Assembly (NCBI GenBank): GCA_032358255.1
Contig: JAULBX010017525.1
Coordinates: 24,100-88,099 of the forward strand
From: Heterotrichella gracilis
Lineage: Eukaryota; Sar; Xanthophyceae; Tribonematales; Xanthonemataceae
Direction of reading: 5' to 3'
Length of the DNA: 64,000 bases
Positions 1 through 12,055 of the stretch are shown piece by piece. How positions within the stretch are numbered: position 1 is the stretch's first letter; the number at the start of each line of letters is the position of its first letter. The notes under the pieces are model-generated. The model was not told where the DNA came from and ran no database searches. It saw nothing but the letters and a program-made list of their open reading frames with translations. Made by a program: the position numbers and the translations under genes.

Positions 1-130
1 CCATTGCCAACCCTGTGGCTAAGGAGGAAGGGGTGCAGGTGCGGCGAGCGGGTGGCAGGGTGGTGAGGGGGATGGATAACAGTACAAGCGAATAATGAAT
101 TAACAGGCCGCCGCAGTCCGCAGATCTTAG

Positions 131-2961
131 GCAACTACTGGGTTGAGCGATTCCGGTCCAGGGGAGAAGTGCAAAAGCAGGCTGCGCTCCATAATCCAGG
201 AGGTGGTGGTGGTCAGTGGTGTGTGTGTATTTACATTATTTGTAACACCTTCTTGTAATTTTTTAATAATTTTTTCTCCTTACCATTTCAAATCATCGCC
301 TTATTTCATTTCATCCCGTTTCATTCCAGGTGACCGGCACGTTCTGGAACTATCTGTCCATCGGCATCGACGCGCACTCCGCCTACCGGTTCCACCGCCT
401 GCGGGAAAACCACCCTGGCTTGGCCCGGGGGCGTGTCATCAACCAGGGCTTATATGGCATCATGGGCTGCACTACAGGATGGTTCTGCGCCGCGCCACCC
501 ATCTCAGCCAAACTCACGATGAAGGTGCGTGGAGACAGAACCCTAGGGAAGGGTTGTGGGGTGTCCCCCATTGTAGCATTGTGGCGGCGGTGCAGCACAT
601 GCTATTTCACAAACTGGGGGTTATTTGATCAACCAGGGGGGCTGTATGGAATCATGGGGTGCACCACGGGCTGGTTCTGCACCGCGTAACCCATCTCAGC
701 CAAATTCACGATGAAGGTGGGTGGGATTGAGTGCTCAGAGGTGGATGGAATCCTAGGCAAGGGTTTCAAAAGAAGTGCCCTCGCGGTTGCACTATGCGGG
801 TGGGCTTGCTTTCTAGGGCCGCTCCTCCCTCGTCAGTGCCTGTATAGGTGATGAGCTGCATCACAGTGTTGGCCTGCGGCGTGCCACACACATCAGCCAA
901 ACTCACGACAAAGGTGGGTGATGGCACGGGGGTCACCCCCACTACCCACCACCCACCAGACCATCCGGCTCATGGCTGCCACATACCCCACAACCCCTCA
1001 CACCCATCCCACCCCCGCAGGCCGCAGATGCCAACGGCACCCTCGTGCCCATCACCATACCCCCATCAGTCAAGGCAATCGTGATACTCAACCTACAAAG
1101 CTATGGGGGTGGGCGGGATCTGTGGGGATTGGCCGACCCACAGCCGGTCCCCACCCCCCAGTCTCACGCACCGTCGCTGGATGGGGGCCCCAGCACAAGT
1201 GGGCGCCCAGGACCCCCAATATTTAATGACGGGGTTTTTGAGGTGGGTATATCTTAAGAGGGTATGATATCCATCTCAAGGCGGGTGATGGCGGGGGAGG
1301 TCTGGTGCCCATTGGCGTACCTGTGTCAAGAGCCCTCTTGATCGTATTCCTACAGGCAACCTTTGGGCTATCGCTTGGTAGCGGCATATACGTCTGAAAG
1401 GGTTTGCACCAATATACATAATAACTTCTTCTCTTGCTGAGCTGGGCCTGAAGAACAGGTTGTGTGCAAAAATCCCTGGATGCTGTCCATATTCCTATAT
1501 TCATAATAATAAATACTATATTCACTTCAATACTGCATCTTCCTTTTCCCAGGTGGTGGGTCTTGAGAACGGGTGGCACACGGGGCTGGTGATGGCGGGT
1601 GTGAGCACGCGGGTGCATGCTCGCCGCCTGTGCCAAACCACCGCGGTAGAGATTGAGCTCAAGGCGCCTGACAGGATGGGTGGTGACCCTGGGGTGACGC
1701 ACATGCAGGTGGGGTGGTGGGTGGTGGTGAGGCTGTGCGCCACCGGGTTGTGCAGCAGCATGTTACATAAAACCGGCGGAGTGGGTATTGTTGGAAGCCT
1801 CGGAAGGGGAGGCAGGGTTTAGGGTTGTGCATGCGCACCGCCTGTGCCAAACCACCTGGGTGGAGATTGAGCTAAAAGCGCCTGACAGGATGGGGGATGA
1901 CCCGGGGGTGACCCATATGCAGGTGGGGTGTATGGAATGGGGGTTTGGACCACCGTAGTTTGAACTGGTGGTAGTATGGTACCGCTGTTGTTGCGGGTGT
2001 TTGTGCGCCTGAGATGGAAGAGCAGCGGGCTAGTGAACCCACGCGCACCCCCTGAAACCCAAACCAGCCTCATACCCTTCCCCCTGTATTCACCCCTTTG
2101 ACACCTCTCCATCCCCCCCCTGACAGGTGGATGGTGAACCCTGGCGCCAGCTCATCCCCTCTGCGGCTGGCTCCCCCCCCTTGAAGGTGTCTGTGCGCCT
2201 GAGGTGGAAGAGCAGCGTGCTGGTAAACCCTAGGGCACCACCACAAACCCCAGCCAAGGTCACCCGGCTGGCGGTGCGGGGGGTGGATGTGTCGCGCCAG
2301 CATGTGAGTGTGCGGGTGGTGGTGGTGGCGGTGGTGGGGATAGCAAAGGTGGTGGTGGTGATGGTGGTGGTCGAGCACCGTGATCGTGAACTCCAAGGCT
2401 CTCCCCTAAACACCCCAGGGCCCCTAGTGTCACCCAGATGGTGGTGCTTGGGGTAGAGATGCCTCGTCAGCTTGTGAGTGTGCGGGTGGGGTGTTTCTGG
2501 GAGGAGGCAGAGGTTTGGTGGGATGAGCCTCCGTATCTCTGTTGCCCAAACCCTCGTACGTCAACCTAAACCCTGATCTACCACCCTGTTGCTCAAACCC
2601 TGATGCGCAACCTCTCCCTTCCATGCAGTCGCTTGCCTACCACGATCAACAGCAGCTCCAGTTGGCCACGCTAGCCAAAGCCTCCCTTGCCCCTACGCAG
2701 CCAACCATACACGAGGAGGTGCCACCTGGCGCAAGGGGGGAAGTCGAGGGGACCAATGGGGTGGCGGTACAGCAGGGGGGAGCGGTGTTGGGGGACGCAG
2801 AGCACTCCGGGGATTCCAGTGGGGATGAGGATGCAGGCCACCAGGAGATTGGCGGTGGAGGTGGCAATGGGGATGGCGCTGCGGGTGGGGATGTGGGTGA
2901 TGGTGCGGGTTCTGAGGTGTTTGAGGATGTGGTGCAGCCTATTAGCTCTGGGGATAGCTGA
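131..2961 (+). CDS. DGK: Diacylglycerol kinase, plant cluster III-like (3' part, cut by window edge)
   Basis: Phosphorylates diacylglycerol to phosphatidic acid in lipid signalling. Only the DGK accessory domain and C-terminal tail are in the window; the catalytic N-terminal half lies to the left. Exons read: 131-211 (least certain), 330-524, 1021-1242, 1553-1708, 2127-2303 and 2629-2961 (stop TGA), all in phase 0 with GT-AG borders. Motifs in order match plant DGK accessory domains: TFWNYLSIGIDAHSAYRFH, NQGLYGIMGCTTGWFCA, SVKAIVILNLQSYGGGRDLWG-type segment at 1021, GVFE/VVGLENGWHTGLVMAG across the third intron, and VDGEPWRQ at 2127. The FWNYxSIGxDA and GCTxGWFCA pattern is what I know from Arabidopsis DGK5-type enzymes. 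The tail (2629 on) is Gly/Glu/Asp-rich and low complexity. Several exons have decayed copies in the adjoining introns. Confidence 0.92.
630..919 (+). repeat. Decayed 3'-edge copies of DGK exon 330-524
   Basis: Two degenerate direct copies of the end of exon 330-524 with its donor. The copy at about 630-719 repeats the GLYGIMGCTTGWFC segment and ends in ATGAAG/GTGGGT, but has an in-frame TAA. The shorter copy at about 868-919 keeps only the last part (cagccaaactcacgac) and GTGGGT. Both lie downstream of the intact exon, inside the intron. Confidence 0.85.
1829..1926 (+). repeat. Decayed 3'-edge copy of DGK exon 1553-1708
   Basis: About 95 bp closely matching 1622-1714 (cgcctgtgccaaaccacc, then gcgcctgacaggatgg, then catgcaggtgggg), including the splice donor. 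It follows a TTTAGGG heptamer at 1816-1824. It sits in the intron downstream of the exon it copies. Confidence 0.85.
1994..2490 (+). repeat. Edge copies around DGK exon 2127-2303
   Basis: Upstream, about 1994-2080 copies the interior of the exon (gtgcgcctgagatggaagagcagc, then aaacccacgcgcacc-like sequence). Downstream, about 2420-2490 copies the exon 3' end plus its donor (cgtcagcttgtgagtgtgcggg against cgccagcatgtgagtgtgcggg at 2293). The intact exon lies between the two. Confidence 0.75.
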
Positions 2962-4349
2962 CAGTGGCAACAATAGGGTTAGGCATTTTGTGTTGGTCTC
3001 GTATGATTGTCAAAGGTTTATACTACCATTATTTCGCCCTGCTGCTTCGCCTTCTTGGCTAGGGTTGGGGTGTACAGTGCGTGCTGCCTGGGGCTTGAAA
3101 AGGGGGGGGGGTCGACAACAGAATGCGATGGAGTGCTTGCAGGTCGCCATTGCTGGGATTGAACCTCGTGTATTATTGATCTTGAAATTGCATTGCAGAA
3201 CTGGAATTGCAAGTGCAGCGCGTGCATATTGATGTGTGGTTTGAAAAGGTAGTGGCTGTGGCCAGAACTTCTGGGGTGAATAGTACTTCGTGTAGAGTAG
3301 AGTAGAGTAGAAACACGTTGCTTTTATCAATATCAATTGGCTGAAACCCTGTTCATCCCAGGCCCAGCGGTGCTGGCTGTACTACCAAGTGTGTGCAACC
3401 AATGCTTGCTATGTCTGGCTGGGACTTCAATTACCTGGAACCCCCATGCATGCGTACATGTGACAGACGCATTGCAAACCATCTGCTGCCTTCTAGGGCC
3501 CCAAATACCTGGAGTCCAGCGCACTAGCCACAGGTAAACCCTAGCTACATGGTTGCACTACTGAGCCTCCAGTGGAGGGTGACCTTTAGGGTTTTAGGGT
3601 TTCACAACTGGCAGGACCGGCTTCAGGACTTCGCCATATTTGCCTCGGCTATATAGCATGCATTTCTCGCGTGCACACGCTGTTAAGGAGGCCTCGGCGA
3701 GCCCTTTTGCTCGGCCACCTTCACCCCATTCACCCGCCTCCAAGCACAGTGTACAGTTCTTCCTGAAACCGAAACACCTTGGAAGTGGCGTGACTGTGCG
3801 TGCTTTCGTCTACGCGTGGCAGTAAAGGCTCTGCATTTGGCTGTTTCTGGGCTGCTCTATGACGGTAACTTTCTATTTTATATAGAGGAGCTTGAACACT
3901 GGCAGCGTCGGTAAGATTCCGCTGCATTTACGCTGCCCTCGGCTCCTTCGCACCCCGCACCGTTTCTGAATTCAAGGTTGTCCTTTGAGCAAGGTTCGCT
4001 CTACACGTTTGCAAAACCTGTTCTCCGTCCTTGTCATGTCTTGTTTTGTGGATGCTGTACCTTTCCGCCTGCATCTCGTCCATTGGACTCAATCGGGCAT
4101 ATGGAACCACTGCTGGCATGCCTGGTGTCCATCCCATAAATTCGGACCGCCACTCCTGATGTAGTCCTGCACTCAAGTACGCCATCCCTCCACCTTCTTT
4201 CTCCTGATACATATCGAACATGTATTGGTATTTCTGGTGCAGGGGTGCTTCAAGAAAGCTGACTTGGGTACACAGCTGTTTAGAGCCAGCTGGTCACATT
4301 TCTTTCAGAGTTGCTTCTCTGCTCCTAAACCTACCTAACTCCTGTCCCG
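2962..4349. other. Intergenic spacer between DGK and RING genes
   Basis: About 1.4 kb between the DGK stop and the RING start codon. It should hold the DGK 3' UTR and the RING promoter. I see a short AGAGT repeat near 3294-3310, and a 97-codon open frame on the minus strand (4221-3928) with no recognisable domain, which I do not call. No clear TATA box was found directly upstream of 4350. Confidence 0.6.
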
Positions 4350-7300
4350 ATGGCAGACTGCCAGGCAGCCCTGGTAGAGGAAACAATGGAGCCCATAGCA
4401 GAGCCGCAACCAGCGGCTGATCCGGCACCCATGGCAACTGACCAGGCAGCAGCAGCGCTGGAAGGCAGTGGGAAGGCCGAGGCCGATCCACCCGCCAGGG
4501 ACTCGTGCCCCATCTGCATGGAGAACCTGCGCACAGACAACGTGGTCCTGGGCTGTGGCCACGTGTTCTGTGGGGTGTGCATCACCCGCCAGGTAGGGAC
4601 CACCTGCACTGGCTGGCCATCCTTCACCAAAGTGCCTGTTCAAGGGCAGTAGTTGGGCTGGGTAGGAGGAGCTGTTAAGGGCCAAAATATTAAAACCCAA
4701 GCTTTGATAAAACCAGATGAGAGCCCAATTCTGCACACTGTGCCTATCCAATCAGGGGTAGGCTGCATAATCAATTGTCTACAGGTTTATTCTTTGTATT
4801 CCACCTGCCAGACCCTGTATGCTCATGACAGGCTGCACAATCGTGTATCCACCCAACTCAGCTCAGAACAGGCTGCGTAGCTGTGCACTCACTTGGCTCA
4901 CCTCACCCGCCAGGCCCTCTCCATCCGCCACCAGCACCACCGCAAGTGCGCCATCTGCCGGATCCCCATCGACGACAGATATCTGATTTGCACCTCGGAC
5001 CTGCCACAGTATAATGGGGAGCAGTTTGTGAAGAGGGAGGACGTGCCCGACCGCCCCCCACCCCCCGCAGCAGCGGATTTCGATGATGTCATGGGCCTGC
5101 CTTCCCTGGCGGATATGCTGGCGGGTGTGCGCCGCAGGTGGGGTTCAAAGGGTGTGGGGTGTGGCGCATGGGGTTTTGGGGTCAGGGGCCCTATATTCCA
5201 TGTAGGCCCTTTGGTAGGGTAAAGAGTGTCCACCTGTGGTTTATGAATAGCGTCAATACAGGCAGTGTCCGCAAGGGACCGCCCGCTCCTGGGAACTTAC
5301 AACTCCCTGGAATTTGGAACCCTAGCCCCAAACCCTAGCGGCAGGAAGGGACCTCCGCTCCTTGCTGCTCGCCATATTGGGATTTGGAACCTTAGCCTCA
5401 AACCCTAGTGGCAGCAAGGGACCTCCGCTCCTTGCTGCTCGCCATATTGGGATTTGGAACCGATGGGACTAGGCCTGGTCTGTGGTTCTTGTCATTGGTC
5501 TGATGCCCTGCCCTTGGGTGGGGCGATGTTGTCCTCTTCACTGCTGCTCATCACCATATGCCGTGTGCCCCTCTTTTCTCAGGTGGGGGGAGCCACCCGG
5601 GCGCATGGACGAGCGGCTGATGCGCGCCATGCGCGAGAGCGAGGAGGTCCGAACGGCTGCCGCAGCAGGTGCAGCAGGTCACGCAGTGCCCTGGGGCGCG
5701 GCCGCGGCCAGGGAGCGCATGGCGGGCCCCTTTGGCCCCCGCACCCGCGCCCGCCGCAACGCGGTGTTTGCGCCCCCTCCCGCCCCTCCCGCCCCTGCAG
5801 CTGACCCGCCCCTGGCCGTTCACCCGCCCCCGGGGTGGGCCCCCTACAGCGCAGCCCACCGCGCGCGGGTGAGCCCCAAACCATCAACCCTAAACAGCTC
5901 AAGCCCAAACCCTACAGGATGATTTTAACCCTAGAGCGCCCAAACCAGAAAACCTGAACAGCACACACCCTGCTCTTTAAAGAGCCCAGGCCCTGCACAG
6001 CCCGAGTCTAAATCCTAAACCCTAACCAGGTCCTCGGGCAGCTTGGGTGTGTGTAGTGGCCCCGCCAATTGCCAAGCATCTCGCCATCGCTTGCTTGCTT
6101 GTGGAGTCGGTGTCTCTCAGTAGGTGTTGCAGGTGTGGACAGACCTGTCTCGTCACCAATCGCCACCACCACCAGGCATTGGCCAAGACCTGTGCAAGCC
6201 GTTCTGGCTGGTCGGTGCCCTGGTGCGAGCCAGTTGCCCCTTACCTCCGCCGTTGCGCGTCCCCTTGCTTTCTTCCTTTTCCCCCTTACTCCACCTTAGC
6301 GCGTCCCCTTGCTTTCTTCCTTCCTTTCGTCACCAAGCGTCTCGCTGCCGCACGCAGGTACAGGGGTCCCGCGCCCCCGCCAACCAACCCACCGGCGGCG
6401 CAGTCGCAGGCGCCAACCTGCAGGGTCTGGGGTATCGGGCCTCCAGCTGGGTGGCGGGGGGCCATGAGGATATGCCGGCGAGAATGGCTTCGCACCGCAG
6501 GGAGATGCAGCGCCACATGCAGCGCCCCGGGTGGGCCATGGAGATGGAGAGGGGACCCATGGGGGCCATGCCAGGGCCCGGGCCAGTCCCGGTAGGTTTT
6601 CATGTATGGTTTATGGTTACTGTCACACGTGTTCACAAGGGGCACTGTTAAAAAACATTTATTTAATAGAATTATAAGTCTTATTGGAACTTTTTTGTTT
6701 TAATATCATGTAGACATTTTACAACAGTCGCTGTATAATCAGCGTGAGGTGCCTGCAGTATTGTGTACCGTGGTAATTGATAATGATGATGATAACAGTA
6801 CAATGGATATGAGTTGTAAGGGATATGTAAATAAACAATAGTTCTAGGGTAATTGATAATGACCAAGATAGCAGTACAAGTAATATGAATTGCAAGTGAT
6901 ATTATTTTAATAGTTTATGCCCCAGCAGGAGCCGGCGGCCGCTGCGGGAGTGCCTGATAACGAGTCACTGCTGCCTGCACTGATGGACGACGATGATGAC
7001 GATGACTTCTTTGCTGAAATGGCGGCAGACTTGGCCAGGCCGTTGCGGTCACCCTACGCTCCCAGGTGAGGTGGGGGGTTGAGGGTCTAGGACGTTGGGT
7101 TGGCGTCCCAGGGGAGCCAGCAAAGGGCCACCCTACGCTCCCAGATGAGGTGTTAGGGTGTAGAGCCTGGTGTTTAGGGTTTAGGGTTAACGCGGATGTG
7201 GAGGATGAGGTTGACTTCCGGGCTGACCTCCTGGCGGTGGACATGGCCAGGCCAATGGGTGCCAGCTTGCGGCCACCCCACGTTCCCAGGTGAGGGTTGT

Positions 7301-9787
7301 GGTTAAGGGATTGGTGTGTAGCGTTTGTGGTGTAGGGTTTGGCTTCCCAACGCGAGCCAGCGGACAAACACTCTATGCTTCTAGGTCAGGTGTCAGGGTT
7401 GACGGGCTGGTGTTAGGGTGTATGGGTAGCAATGAGGGCTGGCTTCTCAGCGGCAGCGCACCACCCATACCTGCCCTTGGGTGGGGTTCAGAATTCAGGG
7501 GCGGTGGTTGGGGGGGTTCTTATTGGTTCATTGGGGTTGAGCTGACACAAGCTGCTCGGCACCCTGTAGGGTAAATATCCAACCCTAAACCCTAGAGCTG
7601 TGCATGCAGGGTACACCATCAACCCCAAACCCTAATTGCTGGGCATGCGGGGAGCTGACCACCCTGGCCTGCCCCGTGCCTCAAAACCCTAAACCCTAGA
7701 CGTGCGCCATGCAGGGAGGCAGCGCCTGCGCCCACCCGCCACGACCCCGACTTTGCCAACCCTGCATCCATGGGGGTGGACCTGGTGTGGGGCCCATACC
7801 CTGGGGGTGCAATGAACCGCGCGAATCGCAGGGGGGTGCTTCCATCCGCCCGCAGGGGCGCACGTTCAGTCCCCCAATCCCGCACATTGGATGTGGTGGA
7901 TCTGGTGGATTTGACGCAGGATGCAGAGGAGGTACCGCCGCCGCCACCGCCGCCACCACCCGCAGCAGCAACCACAGCGCCTGCGCCTCCCGCAGCGCCC
8001 CCCGCGGCTGCCCCCGCAGCGCTGGCACCCCCCACCGACAGGTAGGGAGGTGCGGTGCGGTCGGAGGGCAGTGCGCTTTTCCTTGCTAGGTGTTCTTTCT
8101 TGACCAGTGCTCGTGTTTGAGGACAGAGGCGTAGCTCTGCCATCAGATGCATGCACATGGCATTCTGCCTTGTGTGCATCACGCACTCTTCTTCCTGTGC
8201 AATAGCTTGCTGCCCCACAAAGTACCGTATGTAATCAAATAAAAATAAATGTATGGGTATTTTCTTTAAATTAATGTACTTGATGTACATAACAGGCAAC
8301 CCTACCGGCAAAGTCCGGGACTATCTGGGGGAGATGCCCTTGCATGCGCTGAAGTTGTAGTATTCTTATGAAATGAAATGTTAATTTATGTTTCTAGTTT
8401 TATAGCATCTGATTTATGAACATTGGCAACCCCCCACCTGCAGGGTCCGGGACTACCTGGAGGAGATGGCCATGAGCGTGCGCAACGTGCGCCCCCGCCC
8501 CTCCTCCTCAGCCCCAGACTACGCGGTGCGGTTTGAGGCCGCGGCGGTGGTGGCTTCCCTTCGCCAGCCGGCCCCGCGGGCAGAGCCCCCAATCCGCTCC
8601 CACCCGGTGATGCACCACCCATCCTCCGGGCATGCCCTCATGGCGCAGCGGTACGGGCAGCACGCCTCCGCCTTTCCGTTTGACGACCCGCCCTTCCTCA
8701 GCAGCGACATCAGTAGCGACGAGGAGCGGGTCAGCCGGGGGGGTGAGCACCGCCCCTCCCTGTCCCGAGAGTACTCCTCCTTGGTGGCGCAGTGGGCGGG
8801 GAACGCGGCGCGCAGGCGGGGGCAGTCCCAGGCGATGGAGGTTGACGCCCCGCCCCGCCCGGCGCTGCGCGCGCCCACCATCACAGTCAGCATCACCCAC
8901 CAGATGCCTGAGGGCGCGGCACCGGCGGCGCCCGAGCAGCCGGGGCGGCGCCGCCGCCGCACCGACAGCGTCATCGCCCAGCGCCGCATCGTCCCTGAGG
9001 AGGTCCATGACACCGCCGCTTCGGCGGCGGCGCCGGACGGCGGCGCTGCCGCCGCGCCGCACCCCGCGTGCGTGCCCGGCGTGTCGGACGTTGCGGCGCA
9101 GCTGGAGCGTGCCGAGTCGCGGCTCGCGGGTGCGCGCGCGTCGCTTGAGGACATACACCGCACGATGGAGAGGCGCGCTGTGGCCATGCAGCGTGTGGCG
9201 GCGGTGGCTCAGGAGACGAGGGACAGGGGCCGGCAGCACCAGCTGGAGGTACGCGCGCGCATTTGCCTGGTGATGAGAACAATACATAACTATTTTTTTT
9301 TTTGTAGTTGTATATGTTACTTGAAGTAGAATCATAGAATGGGATGTTATATGTTGTTGTCAACGTCCAGGACATGATCATCGTGGATGTGAGCAGCATG
9401 ACATGCTGGTGGTCACGCCACCATCTCTATTGGCAACGAGAGGCTTTTGCGCGATTGTCCTCATGGCCTTCATCTCTGCGAGTATCCTAAATCGCCAAAC
9501 CGCCCAAACGCGATTTTTGACGACTGGCGCATCGATGACAGCCAAATGAAGTTTCAGTCATGGCCGATTACTAAAGGCTATCATTTTCAGATATGTTTGC
9601 AATTGCAAGAAGGTGGTGTGACCATTTCCCGCAGGCCGCGCAGCAGCACCGCGACGCCATGCGGGCGCTGCAGGTTGTCTTGGAGCGCGGAAACTCGGTG
9701 GACGCAATGCGTGAGGGGGGCGAGCATGAGCATGGACATGAGCATGACCCTGCTGAGGGGTATGCCAGCGACGCCCCCGAGGAGTGA
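4350..9787 (+). CDS. RING-finger protein with SUMO-interaction-like motif and coiled coil; probable E3 ubiquitin ligase
   Basis: Exons 4350-4592, 4914-5137, 5583-5868, 6358-6591, 6926-7065, 7715-8041, 8444-9248 and 9635-9787 keep phase across every GT-AG border and give about 804 codons. A C3HC4 RING is split by intron 1: CPIC, then LGCGHVFCGVC, then CAIC after the intron, so all eight zinc ligands are present. Residues near 390-405 (exon 7715-8041) read TLDVVDLVDLTQDAEE, a hydrophobic core with acidic tail like SUMO-interacting motifs such as VVDLT in RNF4. A Pro/Ala-rich run follows. Exon 8444-9248 is long, basic/Ser-rich, and ends in a heptad-like helix (AAQLERAESRLAGARASLED) that continues into the last exon. 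Outside the RING I recognise no family; ligase activity is inferred. A SUMO-targeted ligase role is only a hypothesis. Confidence 0.87.
6774..6905 (+). repeat. Tandem duplication in RING intron 4, with a relative at 70-107
   Basis: Two roughly 55-bp copies, 6774-6830 and 6850-6905, share TAATTGATAATGA, then aacagtacaa/agcagtacaa, then atatgarttg. A similar stretch (gataacagtacaagcgaataatgaatt) lies at 75-101 in a DGK intron, so this may be a small dispersed repeat. Confidence 0.6.
7129..7392 (+). repeat. 3'-edge copies of RING exon 6926-7065
   Basis: About 7190-7290 repeats the acidic segment and its ending (GACTTGGCCAGGCC-like, then ccccacgttcccag/gtgagg). It remains open with a usable GTGAGG donor. 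Shorter stubs of the same border occur at about 7128-7146 and 7366-7392. TTTAGGG heptamers separate the copies. Confidence 0.8.
7600..7660 (+). repeat. Acceptor-edge stubs upstream of RING exon 7715-8041
   Basis: Two short copies of the acceptor region (tgtgcatgcaggg near 7602 and gggcatgcgggga near 7640) precede the functional gcgccatgcag/gga border at 7705-7716. They are spaced by AACCCTAAACCCTA-type sequence. Confidence 0.6.
8293..8350 (+). repeat. 5'-edge copy of RING exon 8444-9248
   Basis: The segment ggcaaagtccgggactatc...gagatgcccttgcatgcg copies the functional exon start (cagggtccgggactacctgg...gagatggccatgagcgtg) but lacks the CAG acceptor. It lies in the intron about 150 bp upstream. 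Confidence 0.75.
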
Positions 9788-10537
9788 GGAAGGTACTGCC
9801 CCGCAACTCATGCACTTTTTTGTGGTGAAAGTGGACTATCTTTGGATCTGGTGTCTGCCCAACGGTACTGCTGAAGAGCATGCAATTGATTCTCTGGAGG
9901 AGCTAGGACTCTTAGTACATAATGATATTAAAATGTTGGATGAAATCAAGTGCGCTAGGTATACGCTGTGTCAGGTGAGAGCAGGTAGGGCAGGTTGGCG
10001 GGAGCCATCTGAATGGAAACCTGGGTGCACTGCATGTACCTGGCTGTATCGCATGCAAGTCTGAGGAAATACCTGCCTTCCTTGTATTAACAATCACCTT
10101 GTTGTTCTAGGCAAAATCTGCCTTTTCCACCCCCTTTGTATGTATCAAGAAGTTTAATGGATGATTACCTGCGATCTAAGATATGACCTCTACAGGCAGT
10201 GTGGCCATTGCGGCTGCCTCTGAGACCGTGCCTTGCTGGGTCGGGAGCTTGCTGGTGGGGAGCTTGCTGGGTTGGGAGTCTGCGGGTGATGCACCTGGGG
10301 AGCCACAAGGGTGGTGCAGCCTGGACCCGTTGAGGAGTTGGTGTGCAGGAAAGGGGGGGGGGGAGGGGGGCTATGCATTCTCCATCATGGCAATACGCGT
10401 GGGAGCCGGTGGGATGGCGTGTGCAAGGGTGGCAACCTGGTCCGCTGTGAGGGGAAGGCTGCAGTGGCATTTGGTCCAACCAAACTGCGGCTGGTGTTTC
10501 ACCTTTTCCTTTTTGGGCTGTGCTGTGCAGGTGGAAT

Positions 10538-10558
10538 GGGGGGGGGGGGGGGGGGGGG
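10538..10558 (+). repeat. 21-nt guanine homopolymer
   Basis: Uninterrupted run of 21 G on the plus strand, with a further G-rich tract about 190 bp upstream (10352-10372). It could form a G-quadruplex and is also prone to assembly length error. Confidence 0.9.
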
Positions 10559-11302
10559 TTTGTGGGAACGAGGGCAACTGCACTGCTTTGATACACGGCT
10601 GAAAGTGATGGGTGGGTGGGAGCTGTGCTTTCAGGGCTGATGCGTAGGCCAAGGGGCAGGTTTACGGGAATGTGCAGTCTGACTCAGTTATACAGAATGC
10701 CATTCGAAAGGCAATCGTTGGTCCATAACATCCCTTGTGCGTCTTGTGCAGTTGGGGTTGCATGGCTTTCCCAACATGGCTGGCTGCTGTGTTCTACAGG
10801 ATGTACTGCGCACTGGCTGTTGCACATTTTTATGTAGTTTTATAAGTTTAATTTTTTTCAAGAACTGGATTTGTTGAACGGTGCACATTGTCATTCTGGC
10901 ATGTCACCGGACAAGTGCCAGGTGGCATGCTGATGTCACCAAGCCACATGCGTGGCAAGCTTGGCAACCTGTAGTGAGGTGACTTAGTTGGTAACGTGTT
11001 GAACACGTTTGAATGCTGCAGCACACTCAGTCCAGATCTGGTAATGCGTGACGTGTACAGTGTGACACAACCGGTACTGGCTGCTAGCATGGCAGCTGCC
11101 ATGGTTGCAAGAATTCATTGAAACTTGAAGTTGCAACGTGTGCACATGCCATAAATCTTGTATTATGGTAATAAAAGATTTACAAGATTTTATATAATGT
11201 AATCCAATATGTTCCCTTTTTTTGTTGACAACCAATCGTTGAATCGTTCTTCAGTTCAATTCACAGTTTATTTAGTAAGCGGGGTGACTTTTTCAAGCAC
11301 CC

Positions 11303-11363
11303 CCAACAGTCTCGCGAGCCCGGGTCGGCTCCCTGAATGTGACTGTCAAATAAATCTTGTAAA
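11303..11363 (+). repeat. Dispersed repeat, copy 1 (relative of the insertion at 27219-27290)
   Basis: Starts CCCAACAGTC, continues gagcccgggt...ggctccc and ends in caaataaatcttgtaaa. It matches 27219-27290 over nearly its full length with scattered substitutions. The GAGCC...GGCTC stem is kept in both. Just upstream, 11152-11192 holds an inverted pair of AAATCTTGTA. Confidence 0.85.
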
Positions 11364-12055
11364 TCTTGTTGCAATTTGTATGAACTGTTACAGCGCTAGC
11401 TTTCCGAAATGGCCACCGATCGGATGGCCACCATTTCGCGATGATCATCCACTCGAGTACCACTAGGTCAAATATCTTCAAGAGTAGCCCTGCCTCCCAC
11501 CCTGCACATAGTGGCTGCATGCACACCAAGAGAGAATTGGGAAGAAAGGACTTGAATTCAATGCACATTCGCAAAGGCGAAGTTAAGGCGCCACTGACTC
11601 AGAGCGGCGCACCGTGACCAAGGGACCAGGGAACTTTGGAAGTAGGGAACTTCGGAAGTAGGCTGAGCAGGGCCGCTGGTCAAGCACCTGCCAGGCCCGA
11701 GTCAATGCCAGCAGTGCCGCGCATGGCATGCAAAAACCTTAGGGGATCCTGATATACTGTAAAAGTGTGTTTGGTGTACAGAGGCTGAGAACCTCAACCA
11801 TAGCGACGCGGAGGTTGTGCTAGAAGATTCCAGATACACCCCATCCATATTGACATCCAAACAGGCATACACTTTGAAAGGAAATTCATGAAATTAAAAC
11901 AAAGCCACCCACCGTGACATCCACCCAATGCAATCATCAGAATCCCAGTGCCTGCCCACCCAAAACCTCTCCTAGTGCAAGCTGCCCTAAACAGCAATAT
12001 TGTACCCTTCTGCAAAACCCCTGCCCCCTTCCCTGCCCGCCCTCCCCCCACCCTT

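Larger units (their letters stand above)
9788..12055. other. Convergent intergenic region (RING gene and RAP gene 3' ends meet)
   Basis: About 2.3 kb with no gene I can support. It contains a 21-G run, several G-rich tracts (10350-10372), a 16-bp perfect palindrome at 11088-11103, a hairpin-forming segment around 11400-11436 (gaaatgg ... ccatttc arms), and one copy of a dispersed repeat at 11303-11363. Both neighbouring genes end into it, so 3' UTRs are expected. Confidence 0.6.

Noticed and set aside
3928-4221. 97-codon minus-strand open frame that could be a divergent gene
   Set aside because: No domain, no splice partner, and no family resemblance found.
8508-9335. Long minus-strand and second plus-strand frames over the RING gene
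   Set aside because: Shadows of a GC-rich coding exon; only the plus frame continues in phase with neighbouring exons.
9368-9390. Possible 18-bp micro-exon (gacatgatcatcgtggat) between RING exons 7 and 8
   Set aside because: It has AG and GT borders and would keep phase, but adds only six residues and exons 7 and 8 already join in phase; RNA evidence would be needed.
11152-11192. Inverted pair of AAATCTTGTA considered as a terminal inverted repeat of the dispersed element
   Set aside because: The other copy at 27219 has only one such end and no matching partner, so the boundary is not supported.
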